From NCBI RefSeq assembly GCF_003635045.1, contig NZ_RBXT01000001.1:62001-126000 (forward strand): a DNA stretch of 64,000 bases. Direction: 5' to 3'. The notes under the pieces were generated by a model. The model did not search any database. It had not been told where the DNA came from and saw only the letters and a program-made list of their open reading frames with translations. Numbering within the stretch: position 1 is the first letter of the stretch; each line of letters opens with the position of its first letter. This document shows positions 42,674-50,555 of this stretch, in pieces. A program made the translations under genes and the position numbers. This stretch comes from Terracoccus luteus (GTDB lineage Bacteria > Actinomycetota > Actinomycetes > Actinomycetales > Dermatophilaceae).

Positions 42674-43843
42674 ATGGACCTCACGCTGTCGAGCGAGGAG
42701 CGCGACATCCGCGACTGGGTGCGCACCTTCGTCACCAAGGAGCTCATGCCGCTGGAGCAGCAGGTGCTGACCCGCGAGCGGCGCGGCGAGCGCGGCGTCA
42801 CCGAGGCGGAGCACACGGCGCTGCAGGACAAGGCGCGCGCGTCCGGGTTCTTCGGCATCCAGACGCCCGAGAGCCACGGCGGCATGGGGCTCGGCGCCGT
42901 CATGTCGGCCCTCATCGCCGTCGAGCTCGGGCGCACCTTCGTGCCGTTCCGGTTCGCGGGGGAGGCCGACAACATCCTCTTCAGCGCCAACGAGGAGCAG
43001 CAGGAGCGCTACCTCAAGCCGACCATCGAGGGCACGAAGCGTTCGTGCTTCGCCATCACGGAGCCGGGCGCCGGCTCCGACGCGCGGGCCATCCGCACGA
43101 GCGCACGACGCGAGGGTGACGAGTGGGTCATCAGCGGAGAGAAGACGTTCATCACCGGTGGTAACGAGGCCGACTTCGTCATGGTCTTCGCCGTCACCGA
43201 CAAGGAGAAGGGCGCCGACGGCGGCGTCACGTGCTTCCTCGTCGACCGCGACATGGGCTGGAAGAGCGAGCCGATCGACACGATGGGCGAATGGGGCCCG
43301 GCCGCGCTCGTCTTCGACGACGTGCGGGTGCCGCACTCGGCCATCCTCGGTGAGGAGGGGCGCGGCTTCGAGCTCGCCATGCAGTGGATCGGCAAGGGCC
43401 GCTACATGCTGCCCGCCGGTGCGCTCGGGGCGTGCGAGCGGCTCGTCGAGATGGGCATGGAGTGGGCCCGCAACCGGTCGACGTTCGGCAAGCCGATCGC
43501 CGAGTATCAGGCCATCCAGTGGATGGTCGCCGACTCCGCCACCGAGATCGAGGCGCTGCGCTGGCTCGTGCTGACGGCCGCCTGGCAGGTCGACAACGGC
43601 ATCGACTCACGCCAGGCCCAGTCGATGGCCAAGCTCTACGGCGGCGTCAAGGCCAACGAGATCGTCGACCGGGTGCTGCAGATGCACGGCGGCATGGGCT
43701 ACACCCGCGAGCTGCCCGTCGAACGCTGGTACCGCGAGCTGCGGCTGCTGCGCATCTACGAGGGCACCGACGAGATCCAGCGCCGCACCATCGCCCGCAA
43801 CCTCCTCAAGGGACACGCCTCGGTGCGCGGCCACCTCGGCTGA
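42674..43843 (+). CDS. Acyl-CoA dehydrogenase (classical)
   Basis: A 389-aa FAD-dependent acyl-CoA dehydrogenase. SCFAITEPGAGSD, WVISGEKTFITGG, RSTFGKPIAEYQAIQ, QMHGGMGYTRELPVERWYRE and R-I-Y-E363-G-T-D-E-I, with the standard catalytic Glu. One base after the upstream stop; ribosome site AAGGAGAA. It would carry out ordinary alpha-beta desaturation in the same pathway. The stop lies one base from the stop of the convergent HNH gene, leaving no room for a terminator. Confidence 0.9.
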   Translation: MDLTLSSEERDIRDWVRTFVTKELMPLEQQVLTRERRGERGVTEAEHTALQDKARASGFFGIQTPESHGGMGLGAVMSALIAVELGRTFVPFRFAGEADNILFSANEEQQERYLKPTIEGTKRSCFAITEPGAGSDARAIRTSARREGDEWVISGEKTFITGGNEADFVMVFAVTDKEKGADGGVTCFLVDRDMGWKSEPIDTMGEWGPAALVFDDVRVPHSAILGEEGRGFELAMQWIGKGRYMLPAGALGACERLVEMGMEWARNRSTFGKPIAEYQAIQWMVADSATEIEALRWLVLTAAWQVDNGIDSRQAQSMAKLYGGVKANEIVDRVLQMHGGMGYTRELPVERWYRELRLLRIYEGTDEIQRRTIARNLLKGHASVRGHLG

Positions 43844-43844
43844 G

Positions 43845-44717
43845 TCAGAGCCACTCGCAGTCGGCGTTGTGCTTCGCCAACAGGGTGGGGTCCGGCCGGA
43901 GGCGGTCGGGGAAGTCGATGCGGTGGCCTTGGAGTGAGCGATACGTCTCATCGTCCTGCAGCTCGGGGGTCAGCCTGACCGTGTCATCACGGGCGTCGAT
44001 GGTGAGCAGGTGGAGGTCGAAGAGGGTGTGGATGTCAGCGCGCAGGAGGAGGCCGTTCTCGGCAAGGTCGGTCTGCTCTCCTCCGTAGGGCGAGATGTGG
44101 GCCGCCTCGAGGAGCGCGACCAGGGTCGTGCCCGTGACGACGCACTGCCTCCGGTACACCCGGAGCAGCTCTTCGCGGAAGGCCCGCTGCCCTCGCCGGA
44201 TGACGACGGTGGCCGGGACCCGCTGCCGCCGGTCCTCACCGAGCGCCTCGATGTCGACATAGCTGTCGGCGTCGTGCGCGAGCGCGTCGATGGCAACGTC
44301 GTAGGGGTCGGCGACCATGAGGCCGAGACGTCGCTCCAGCCAGCTCACTCCCTGCTCGGGGATCTCCGTCACCGGGTTGAGGCGGCCTCCGGCGTCCGCG
44401 TGGTCGGCCACCTCGCCCCAGCTGATCTGGACGTCGAGGTCCTGGAAGTCCTGCAGGTCGATGCGGTAGCGGTACTCGCCGCGACGGCTGTCCCCGGCCG
44501 ACCACGCGTGGGGCGCATCCGGAGCAAGGGGCCTCTTGTCCCCGGCCGCGCGCGCACGCCCGACGACCCGTCCAGGAGTGCCGGTCACCCAGAAGTAGAC
44601 GGTGTCGTCGGCACCGAGACCGCGCCAGGCCTTCTGGAGGTCCCAGAAGCCGTTCTCTTTCGCATGGTCCCAGTGCTCCGGGGTGTTCCGGTCGATCAGG
44701 ATGACGTACGTCGACAT
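43845..44717 (-). CDS. EVE-like N-terminal domain fused to HNH nuclease
   Basis: A 290-aa protein. The N-terminus (MSTYVILIDRNTPEHWDHA... DTVYFWVTGTPGRVVGRARA) resembles EVE/PUA-like domains, some of which recognise modified bases. The C-terminus is an HNH_2-type nuclease: FREELLRVYRRQCVVTG, LLEAAHISPYGGE and NGLLLRADIHTLFDLHLLTID, with the His and Asn of the motif in place. Such fusions are typical of modification-dependent restriction or phage defence. It lies 101 bases downstream of the DUF2075 helicase gene on the same strand. Role inferred. Confidence 0.75.
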   Translation of the reverse strand: MSTYVILIDRNTPEHWDHAKENGFWDLQKAWRGLGADDTVYFWVTGTPGRVVGRARAAGDKRPLAPDAPHAWSAGDSRRGEYRYRIDLQDFQDLDVQISWGEVADHADAGGRLNPVTEIPEQGVSWLERRLGLMVADPYDVAIDALAHDADSYVDIEALGEDRRQRVPATVVIRRGQRAFREELLRVYRRQCVVTGTTLVALLEAAHISPYGGEQTDLAENGLLLRADIHTLFDLHLLTIDARDDTVRLTPELQDDETYRSLQGHRIDFPDRLRPDPTLLAKHNADCEWL

Positions 44718-44818
44718 GCCGAGCCTCTCGAGGAGGCGGGGAGGCATGTCCGTTCGGGGAAGCCTGTCGATCCGCGGTGGTGGTCACAGCTGTGGTCGGG
44801 GGCAGGGGGGGGGTCGGT

Positions 44819-46678
44819 TCACACGAGGTCGGACAGGTGCTCCCTCGTTTGACGGTCGGGGGAGAAGATGCCGACGCCTTGCATCCCGCGGGTGAGCAGC
44901 ACCTTGTAGACGTTGCGGACCAGCCGGTCGACGTCGGCGTTCGATACCTGGCTCAGGTTGCGCAGGGCGGGGTCCCTGTTGGCCTGGCGCACGGTGCGCC
45001 AGGCCCCGTCCCGCCACACGAGGTCGGGCCCGAGGATGACGCCTGCGTAGTCGTACTCGAACCCCTGGGCGGTGTAGATGCACCCGACCTGCCCGAACCC
45101 GGCAGGGTCGGTGGCCCACAGGGGTGCCGGAGGTGCTCCGCCGATCGAACGGTCACCCTTGAGGTTCCATGGCCGTCTCCAGTCGTCGATCTGCACGTCG
45201 GGCACCAGCGAACCGTCGGGCCGGGGGTCGCTCCACGGCCAGCAGTAGCCGGCGGTCAGCCTGGCCCCGAACCCGCTCTGCTGCTTGGCTGCCAGCCACG
45301 CCTCGAGCTCATGGGGGCTCTCCATGAGCTCGACGGAGAAGGTGTCCTCGCCCTGCCAGCGATGCGCAGGCGCGTCACCCAGACCGAGCAGGCCCTCGAC
45401 CCAGCGGATGAAGGCGGCCGAGCCGCCACACCGGAACTGGGCGTCGAGGTCGACGTGCAGCACCTCCATCCCGCGCGCGGCCGCAGCGGCGCGGATGTCG
45501 GCGACCGTCCCCAGCTCGCCGGGCCTGACGACCTGGTGCTGGTCGAGCAGGAAGACCGGCGTGCGTGCCACGGACAGCAGCTCGTCGATCTGCGGTCGAC
45601 CCGAGCGGAGGTGAGCGCGGGTGTAGCGGTTGACGGACGTCTCGCGGATGCGATGGGCCTCATCGAGGATGACGCAGTCGAGGGCGTTGGCCTCCATCGA
45701 CATGAAGGAGTTGAAGTACTGGAACGTCTTGCGCACCCGCGGGTTCCGGGCCGCCGCGACGCGCCGGAGGGTCTGGGTGAACGACTGGGAACCGGTGGCG
45801 TGGACGACCGTCCGGCCCTGCCGACCCAGCTCACCCATGAGCGAGAGCGCGACGACGCTCTTGCCGCTGCCGGGTCCGCCGGAGATGACGACCGCCGTCT
45901 TGGTGGACGAGTGGGAGGCCGTCCTCACGCTGTGCAGCACGTAGTTGTAGGCGTCCCTCTGCTCGTCGAGGAGGGTGAACATCTCGCGGCGCTGGACCTC
46001 GTCTGCCGCCACCGCCATGAGCTGTCGGGACGGACGGATGGCGCTGCCCAGCAGCACGTCCGCCGACTCGGCCCCGCTGGTGGGCGCGAAGACGTCGCGC
46101 AGGTACCCGGCAAGCTCGGACCGCCGCTGACCGGTGAAGAGGCGCGCGGATGCCGGACCATCGGGCCGGAGCAGGTCACCGACCCCGTCGTCCGTGGCGT
46201 TGTGCAGGTAGGCGACGCCTCGTACCGCGTCCTTCGTGTCGGCCAGAGCAGCCGTGAAGTCGGTCAGGTACTCGACGTAGCCGCCCACCTGCCGGACGGG
46301 GTGGGTGACGGGCCGGGCGCCGTACCCCGGCACGACCACGAGCTCGTCGCTGTCCTCGAAGCGGGTGGCCTCCGACCACTGCTTGAGCTCGACGACGACG
46401 TAGGCAGGCTCCCCGGTCCGTCGGCCGACCCCGGCGAGCACGACATCGGCTCGCTTGCTCGTGAGGGGGAGCTGGTACTCGACCAGCATCTCGACACCCG
46501 ACAACCCGGCATCCTGCAGGTCGGCGGCCAGGACGGGAAGGCTACGACTCCACGAACGACGCTCGGCGGGCGACGGTCGTCGCCCCGTCACATGGGCCAT
46601 CTGCTCGGCCAGCCGTGACTCGAGCTCGAGCTCGAGCATCGAGAAGCCGCCCGCGGAACAGCGCAGCAGCGACGACAC
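44819..46678 (-). CDS. PD-(D/E)XK nuclease - DUF2075 (Schlafen group 3-like) helicase
   Basis: A 619-aa protein. Residues about 60-100 hold a PD-(D/E)XK core: LVEYQLPLTSKRAD78VVLAG and VVVE97LK99QW. The DUF2075 superfamily 1 helicase follows: Walker A G267-GPGSGKS274, D339-E-A-H342, DAQFRCGGS and the C-terminal GCIYTAQGFEYDYAGVILG and VLLTRGMQGVGIF. GTG 46678 is chosen because the conserved family start (LLRCSAGGF) is upstream of the internal ATG at 46639. Nuclease-helicase fusions like this are common in defence islands. A C9 tract (G9 on the plus strand, 44805-44813) lies just after the stop. Confidence 0.8.
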   Translation of the reverse strand: MSSLLRCSAGGFSMLELELESRLAEQMAHVTGRRPSPAERRSWSRSLPVLAADLQDAGLSGVEMLVEYQLPLTSKRADVVLAGVGRRTGEPAYVVVELKQWSEATRFEDSDELVVVPGYGARPVTHPVRQVGGYVEYLTDFTAALADTKDAVRGVAYLHNATDDGVGDLLRPDGPASARLFTGQRRSELAGYLRDVFAPTSGAESADVLLGSAIRPSRQLMAVAADEVQRREMFTLLDEQRDAYNYVLHSVRTASHSSTKTAVVISGGPGSGKSVVALSLMGELGRQGRTVVHATGSQSFTQTLRRVAAARNPRVRKTFQYFNSFMSMEANALDCVILDEAHRIRETSVNRYTRAHLRSGRPQIDELLSVARTPVFLLDQHQVVRPGELGTVADIRAAAAARGMEVLHVDLDAQFRCGGSAAFIRWVEGLLGLGDAPAHRWQGEDTFSVELMESPHELEAWLAAKQQSGFGARLTAGYCWPWSDPRPDGSLVPDVQIDDWRRPWNLKGDRSIGGAPPAPLWATDPAGFGQVGCIYTAQGFEYDYAGVILGPDLVWRDGAWRTVRQANRDPALRNLSQVSNADVDRLVRNVYKVLLTRGMQGVGIFSPDRQTREHLSDLV

Positions 46679-46811
46679 GATGAACTCCCGAGCAGCACGA
46701 CATGAGCGTGCGGGGGAGCGTGTCCGGTGGAGGAAGCTCGTCGGTCCGCGTTGACCGGCTCACACTATCGGGCGAACCACTGGCAGAAGGCGTCCCGGCC
46801 CGGACAGGCCG

Positions 46812-47222
46812 TCAGGTCGAGGCCCGCCGCCGGCCCTCGCGGAGGACGTCGCCCGCCCAGAGGGCCCAGACGAGCAGGAGCGGCTGGAAGAACAGCCGGA
46901 CGAGCCGCTTGGTGTCGGTGTCGAGCCCGAAGGCGCTGACCCCCTCGACGTACTGGGCGACGTTGCCGGGGAAGACGACGACGAACCAGGCGGCGAGCAG
47001 CGCCCCGACGAGGCGCCGCCGGCGCGGCAGCACGACGAAGGCGACGCCGAGCAGGATCTCGACGACGCCGGAGCCGACCACCGTGAGGTCCTCACCGAGC
47101 GGGAACCAGCTCGGCACCTGCGCCCGGAACGCCTCGCGCTGCGTCGTCAGGTGCAGCGTGCCGGCACCGGTCATGGCCAGCCCGAGCAGCACCCGGGCCA
47201 CCGTCCGCAGCGTCTCCCTCAT
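46812..47222 (-). CDS. DoxX-family membrane protein
   Basis: A 136-aa integral membrane protein with four hydrophobic segments: VARVLLGLAMTGAGTLHL, VVGSGVVEILLGVAFVVL, LVGALLAAWFVVVFPGNVAQ and LVRLFFQPLLLVWALWAG. The opening and HLTTQREAFRAQVPSWFP match DoxX-like proteins. Function is unknown for this subgroup. Sits between tRNA-Phe and the DUF2075 gene on the same strand. Confidence 0.75.
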   Translation of the reverse strand: MRETLRTVARVLLGLAMTGAGTLHLTTQREAFRAQVPSWFPLGEDLTVVGSGVVEILLGVAFVVLPRRRRLVGALLAAWFVVVFPGNVAQYVEGVSAFGLDTDTKRLVRLFFQPLLLVWALWAGDVLREGRRRAST

Positions 47223-47266
47223 CCCGCGAGGCTACGTCGGTGAGCGGTGGGCGGCCGGAGATGCAG

Positions 47267-47298
47267 CGACGCAGGCCGCACGGTGGCGGCCTGCGTCG
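47267..47298 (-). terminator. Terminator hairpin after tRNA-Phe
   Basis: CGACGCAGGCCGC and GCGGCCTGCGTCG form a perfect 13-base stem with a 6-base loop, starting 3 bases beyond the encoded CCA end of the tRNA. Confidence 0.75.
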
Positions 47299-47301
47299 AG
47301 G

Positions 47302-47377
47302 TGGTGGCCAGGGACGGGGTCGAACCGCCGACCTTCCGATTTTCAGTCGGACGCTCTACCAACTGAGCTACCTGGCC
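47302..47377 (-). tRNA. tRNA-Phe (GAA)
   Basis: 76 bases including an encoded CCA. Acceptor stem GGCCAGG/CCTGGCC, D-arm GCTCAGTTGGTAGAGC, anticodon arm TCCGACTGAAAATCGGA with anticodon GAA, T-arm loop TTCGACC. All stems pair. No duplicated 3' end of the tRNA is visible elsewhere in the window. Confidence 0.97.
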
Positions 47378-47414
47378 GCCTGCACCCGGGGAGGCGAGGC
47401 CCCGGGCACACGAG

Positions 47415-47434
47415 GCGCCGGATCCCTCCGGCGC
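47415..47434. other. Hairpin in the tRNA-Phe leader
   Basis: GCGCCGGA-TCCC-TCCGGCGC, a perfect 8-base stem, lies between the tRNA promoter and the tRNA. It may be a processing signal or a terminator for upstream transcription. Confidence 0.4.
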
Positions 47435-47441
47435 GGCCCTC

Positions 47442-47447
47442 ACTATA
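47442..47447 (-). promoter_or_regulatory. -10 box of tRNA-Phe
   Basis: Minus-strand TATAGT, preceded directly by TG, lies 64 bases upstream of the mature tRNA 5' end. It is the best -10 match in this region; the -35 is not obvious. Confidence 0.55.
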
Positions 47448-47566
47448 CATGGCCTCGTGTCGCGGACGCGCACCCGTTCGCCGCCCCGGCGGCTCGGTCC
47501 GGGCGCCGGTCGTCGAGGCCGGGCGCTTGACGTCGACGGCGTCGAGCGGGCATGCTCACTCCGTTG

Positions 47567-47582
47567 CTGTAAACGTTTACAG
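47567..47582. promoter_or_regulatory. LacI-type operator of the ribosyl/sugar operon
   Basis: CTGTAAACGTTTACAG is a perfect 16-base palindrome with the central CG typical of LacI-family sites. It is 17 bases before the regulator's ATG and downstream of a TTGACG -35-like box at 47527. It should repress the whole regulator-importer-hydrolase operon. Confidence 0.85.
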
Positions 47583-47599
47583 ATTGCGAGGAGGCGAGG

Positions 47600-48724
47600 A
47601 TGCCGCGGCGAACCACCGTGACCGAGGTGGCCGAACGGGCCGGCGTCTCCATCGCCTCGGTCTCGCGCGTCCTCAACGGTCTCGGCGCCCGCCCCGACAC
47701 CGAGGAGCGCGTCCGACGCGCCGCCCTCGAGCTCGGCTACGTCCCCGACGCCGCGGCCAAGGCACTCAAGCTCGGCCGCAGCCTCCAGCTCGCGTTCGCC
47801 GTCGACGACATCGCCAACCCCGTCTACGCGCAGATGATGCACGGCGTCGAGTCCGGCCTGCTCGGCTCCGGCTCGCGGCTGCTCGTCAGCAGCACCGGCC
47901 GCCGCCCCGACGACCTCGTCGAGCTCGTGCAGGGCCTGTCCCGCGGCGCCGCCGACGGCCTCATCATCAGCCCGCTGCGCCGCTCGCCCCAGCTCATCGA
48001 CGCGCTCGTCAAGGCCCCCGTCCCCGTCGTCGTCATCGGTGACGCCGGGCCCGACGCCGCCCTCGACACGGTGCGCACCGACTCGGCGCGCGGCGTCGAG
48101 GCGGCGGTGGCGCATCTCGTCGCCACCGGCCGCCGGCGCATCGCCTTCGTCAACGGCCCCGCCGACACCGTCCCCGGCCGCTCGCGCCTCGAGGGGTTCA
48201 CCCGCGCGACCGCACCCGGCAGCGACGCCGAGCGGGCCGGCATCCGGGCCGACGTCGTCGAGGCACGTGACTTCACCGTCGCCGCGGGGGAGGTCGCGTG
48301 GTCGCGCGTCGTCGCCGCGACCGACGAGGGCACCCCGGTGGATGCCGTCGTGGCCGCGAACGACCTCATCGCCCTCGGTCTCGCGCGGGCCGCCCTCACC
48401 GCCGGGCGCTCCGTGCCGGGCGACCTCGCCGTCGTCGGCGTCGACGACATCGAGATGGCCGCGATCTTCCGCCCGTCGCTGACGACCGTGTCGCTCGAGG
48501 CCCACGAGCGTGGCCGCCTCGCGGCCGAGCTGCTGCTCCGACGCCTCGAGAACCCCCAGGCCCCCGTCGTCGGCGAGTTCGTCGCCCCTCGCCTCGTCGT
48601 GCGCGAGTCGAGCGGGGCGCCCACCGAGGCGGCCATCGAGGCCGCCCCGACGCCGACCGCAGAGAACGCTCACCAGCGCACTCGACAACGCACCCGACCC
48701 GTCACCCCGAGAGGTCAACGATGA
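47600..48724 (+). CDS. LacI-family repressor of the sugar/ribosyl operon
   Basis: A 374-aa repressor. HTH TVTEVAERAGVSIASVSRVLNG with hinge YVPDAAAKALKLG; periplasmic-binding-like effector domain (LAFAVDDIANPVYAQMMHGVESG, VVAANDLIALGLARA, VVGVDDIEMAAIFRPSLTTVS). A C-terminal tail of about 35 residues is Thr/Arg-rich and unusual. ATG 47600 has a strong ribosome site (GAGGAGGCGAGG). The gene lies behind a perfect operator and its stop overlaps the first importer gene (ATGA), so it is autoregulated and co-expressed. Confidence 0.9.
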   Translation: MPRRTTVTEVAERAGVSIASVSRVLNGLGARPDTEERVRRAALELGYVPDAAAKALKLGRSLQLAFAVDDIANPVYAQMMHGVESGLLGSGSRLLVSSTGRRPDDLVELVQGLSRGAADGLIISPLRRSPQLIDALVKAPVPVVVIGDAGPDAALDTVRTDSARGVEAAVAHLVATGRRRIAFVNGPADTVPGRSRLEGFTRATAPGSDAERAGIRADVVEARDFTVAAGEVAWSRVVAATDEGTPVDAVVAANDLIALGLARAALTAGRSVPGDLAVVGVDDIEMAAIFRPSLTTVSLEAHERGRLAAELLLRRLENPQAPVVGEFVAPRLVVRESSGAPTEAAIEAAPTPTAENAHQRTRQRTRPVTPRGQR

Positions 48725-49665
48725 CCGTCGCCACCCCGCCCGCGCCGACGGCGGCCCGGCCCCAGCCGTCGAAGCCGCGCAAGCGACACGACCGCTCGAG
48801 CCAGCAGCGCCGCGAGGCCCTCGCCCTCGTCGTGCCCTCACTCGTGCCGATCGTCGTCTTCAGCGTCCTGCCCCTGCTGCAGGGCGTCTGGTACGCCTTC
48901 ACCGACGCGACCCTGCGCCGCAACGACACCGCCGACTTCGTCGGCCTGGCGAACTTCGGGCGTCTCGCCGGCGACTCCTTCTTCTGGAACAGCTTCAAGA
49001 TCGGCATCATCTGGGCCGTCTCGGTGACGCTGCTGCAGCTCGTGCTCTCCCTCGGCCTGGCCCTGCTGCTCAACAGCAACCTCCGGTTCCGTTCGCTGAC
49101 ACGGCTGCTCGCGCTCATCCCGTGGGCCATGCCGCCCGTGGTCGTCGCGATCATGTGGACGATGATCTACACGCCGAACGGCGGCCCGCTCAACGCCGCC
49201 CTCGGCGCCGTCGGCCTGCCGAGCGACACGAACTGGCTGGGCGACTTCAACACCGCCCTGCCGGCCGTCATCGTCGTCGGCGTCTGGGTCGGCATGCCGC
49301 AGACCACCGTGACCCTGCTCGCCGGCCTGCAGCAGATCCCGCTCGAGCTCACCGAGGCTGCCGCCGTCGACGGCGCCTCCGCCTGGCAGCGGTTCCGCGC
49401 CGTCGTGCTCCCGGCCCTGCGGCCCATCGTCGTGTCGATCACGTCGCTGAACTTCATCTGGAACTTCAACAGCTTCGGCCTCGTGTACGTCATGACCGAG
49501 GGCGGGCCCGGCGGGCAGACCATGCTGCCGATGCTCTTCACCTACCTCGAGGCGTTCAAGAACCGCAACATCGGCTACGCCGCCGCCATGGGCGTCGTGC
49601 TCGTCATCGTCGTCGTGCTGCTGCTCTTCGGCTTCCTCCGGTCGCAGTTCAAGAAGGAGGCCTGA
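48721..49665 (+). CDS. Carbohydrate ABC transporter permease (MalF type)
   Basis: A 314-aa inner-membrane permease with about six hydrophobic segments after a basic, Pro-rich cytoplasmic tail (RPQPSKPRKRHDRSS). The EAA loop reads ELTEAAAVDGASAWQRFRAVVLPAL, the contact for the ATPase. Overlaps the LacI stop by ATGA. No ATPase gene occurs in the operon, so a shared MsiK-type ATPase is expected. Substrate inferred from downstream genes. Confidence 0.9.
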   Translation: MTVATPPAPTAARPQPSKPRKRHDRSSQQRREALALVVPSLVPIVVFSVLPLLQGVWYAFTDATLRRNDTADFVGLANFGRLAGDSFFWNSFKIGIIWAVSVTLLQLVLSLGLALLLNSNLRFRSLTRLLALIPWAMPPVVVAIMWTMIYTPNGGPLNAALGAVGLPSDTNWLGDFNTALPAVIVVGVWVGMPQTTVTLLAGLQQIPLELTEAAAVDGASAWQRFRAVVLPALRPIVVSITSLNFIWNFNSFGLVYVMTEGGPGGQTMLPMLFTYLEAFKNRNIGYAAAMGVVLVIVVVLLLFGFLRSQFKKEA

Positions 49666-49668
49666 GCC

Positions 49669-50502
49669 ATGCGCACCAGACCCGTCGTCCGCGTCGGCCA
49701 GTACCTCGCCCTCGCCGCATACATCGTCTTCCTCGGCTTCCCGCTGCTGTGGCTCGTCTCCGCGTCGGTGAAGTCGAGCAGCGAGCTGGCCGCGCTCGAC
49801 ATGAACGTCATCCCCAAGAGCCTCAACTGGGGCAACTACACGGAGGCGCTGCAGAAGCAGGGCCTGGCGCGGTCGGCCGTCAACAGCCTCATCGTGTCGC
49901 TGCTGTCGATGGTGCTCGTCGTGGCGCTCTCGATGCCGGCCGCCTACGCGCTGGCCCGGTTCAAGGGCCGGCTGCGCACCGTCGGCATCACCTGGATCCT
50001 CGTCAGCCAGGTGTTCCCGGTCATCCTCATCATCATCCCGCTCTTCCTCGTGCTGCGGCAGGTCGCGCTCGTCGACACCCTCTTCGGGCTCGTCCTCGTC
50101 TACACGACGTTCACGATGCCGTTCGCGCTCTGGATGCTGCAGGGCTTCGTCGCCGCGATCCCGACCGACGTCGAGGAGGCCGCTGCCATCGACGGCGCGA
50201 CGCGCTTCCAGACCCTGCGCCGCATCGTCTTCCCGCTGCTCATGCCCGGCATCGTCGCCACGGCGATGTTCTCCTTCGTCGCGGCGTGGAACGAGTTCTT
50301 CTTCGCCCTCGTGCTCATCCAGTCGCCCGAGAACTACACGCTCCCCGTCGCCCTCAAGATGTTCGTCGGCGGCGAGGGGAAGGTCGCGCTCGGCCCGCTG
50401 GCGGCGGGCGCCGTCCTCGCCACGATCCCCAGCCTCGTCATCTTCTCCGTCCTCCAGCGCCGCCTCACCGGTGGCCTGCTCACGGGGTCGGTCAAGGGCT
50501 GA
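49669..50502 (+). CDS. Carbohydrate ABC transporter permease (MalG type)
   Basis: A 277-aa inner-membrane permease, six predicted helices. The EAA loop is DVEEAAAIDGATRFQTLRRIVFPLL. It starts 3 bases after the MalF-type stop, with AAGGAGGCC upstream as ribosome site. It ends with the usual short RRLTGGLLTGSVKG cytoplasmic tail of MalG proteins. Confidence 0.9.
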   Translation: MRTRPVVRVGQYLALAAYIVFLGFPLLWLVSASVKSSSELAALDMNVIPKSLNWGNYTEALQKQGLARSAVNSLIVSLLSMVLVVALSMPAAYALARFKGRLRTVGITWILVSQVFPVILIIIPLFLVLRQVALVDTLFGLVLVYTTFTMPFALWMLQGFVAAIPTDVEEAAAIDGATRFQTLRRIVFPLLMPGIVATAMFSFVAAWNEFFFALVLIQSPENYTLPVALKMFVGGEGKVALGPLAAGAVLATIPSLVIFSVLQRRLTGGLLTGSVKG

Positions 50503-50555
50503 GCGCCCTGCCGCCCCACCTCGCACGACTCACCCATCACGCAAAGGAGCACACC

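Noticed and set aside
40282-42990. 902-residue minus-strand open frame
   Set aside because: Antisense to the kinase and dehydrogenase operon; no motifs.
44805-44813. G9 homopolymer as a phase-variation switch
   Set aside because: It lies after the DUF2075 stop and well before the HNH start, so slippage would not change either reading frame.
44777-46618. 613-residue plus-strand open frame opposite the DUF2075 gene
   Set aside because: Shadow of a gene with intact nuclease and helicase motifs.
47302-47377. tRNA-Phe as an attachment site of an integrated island
   Set aside because: I found no second copy of the tRNA 3' end in the window and no integrase; proximity to the DUF2075/HNH pair alone is not enough.
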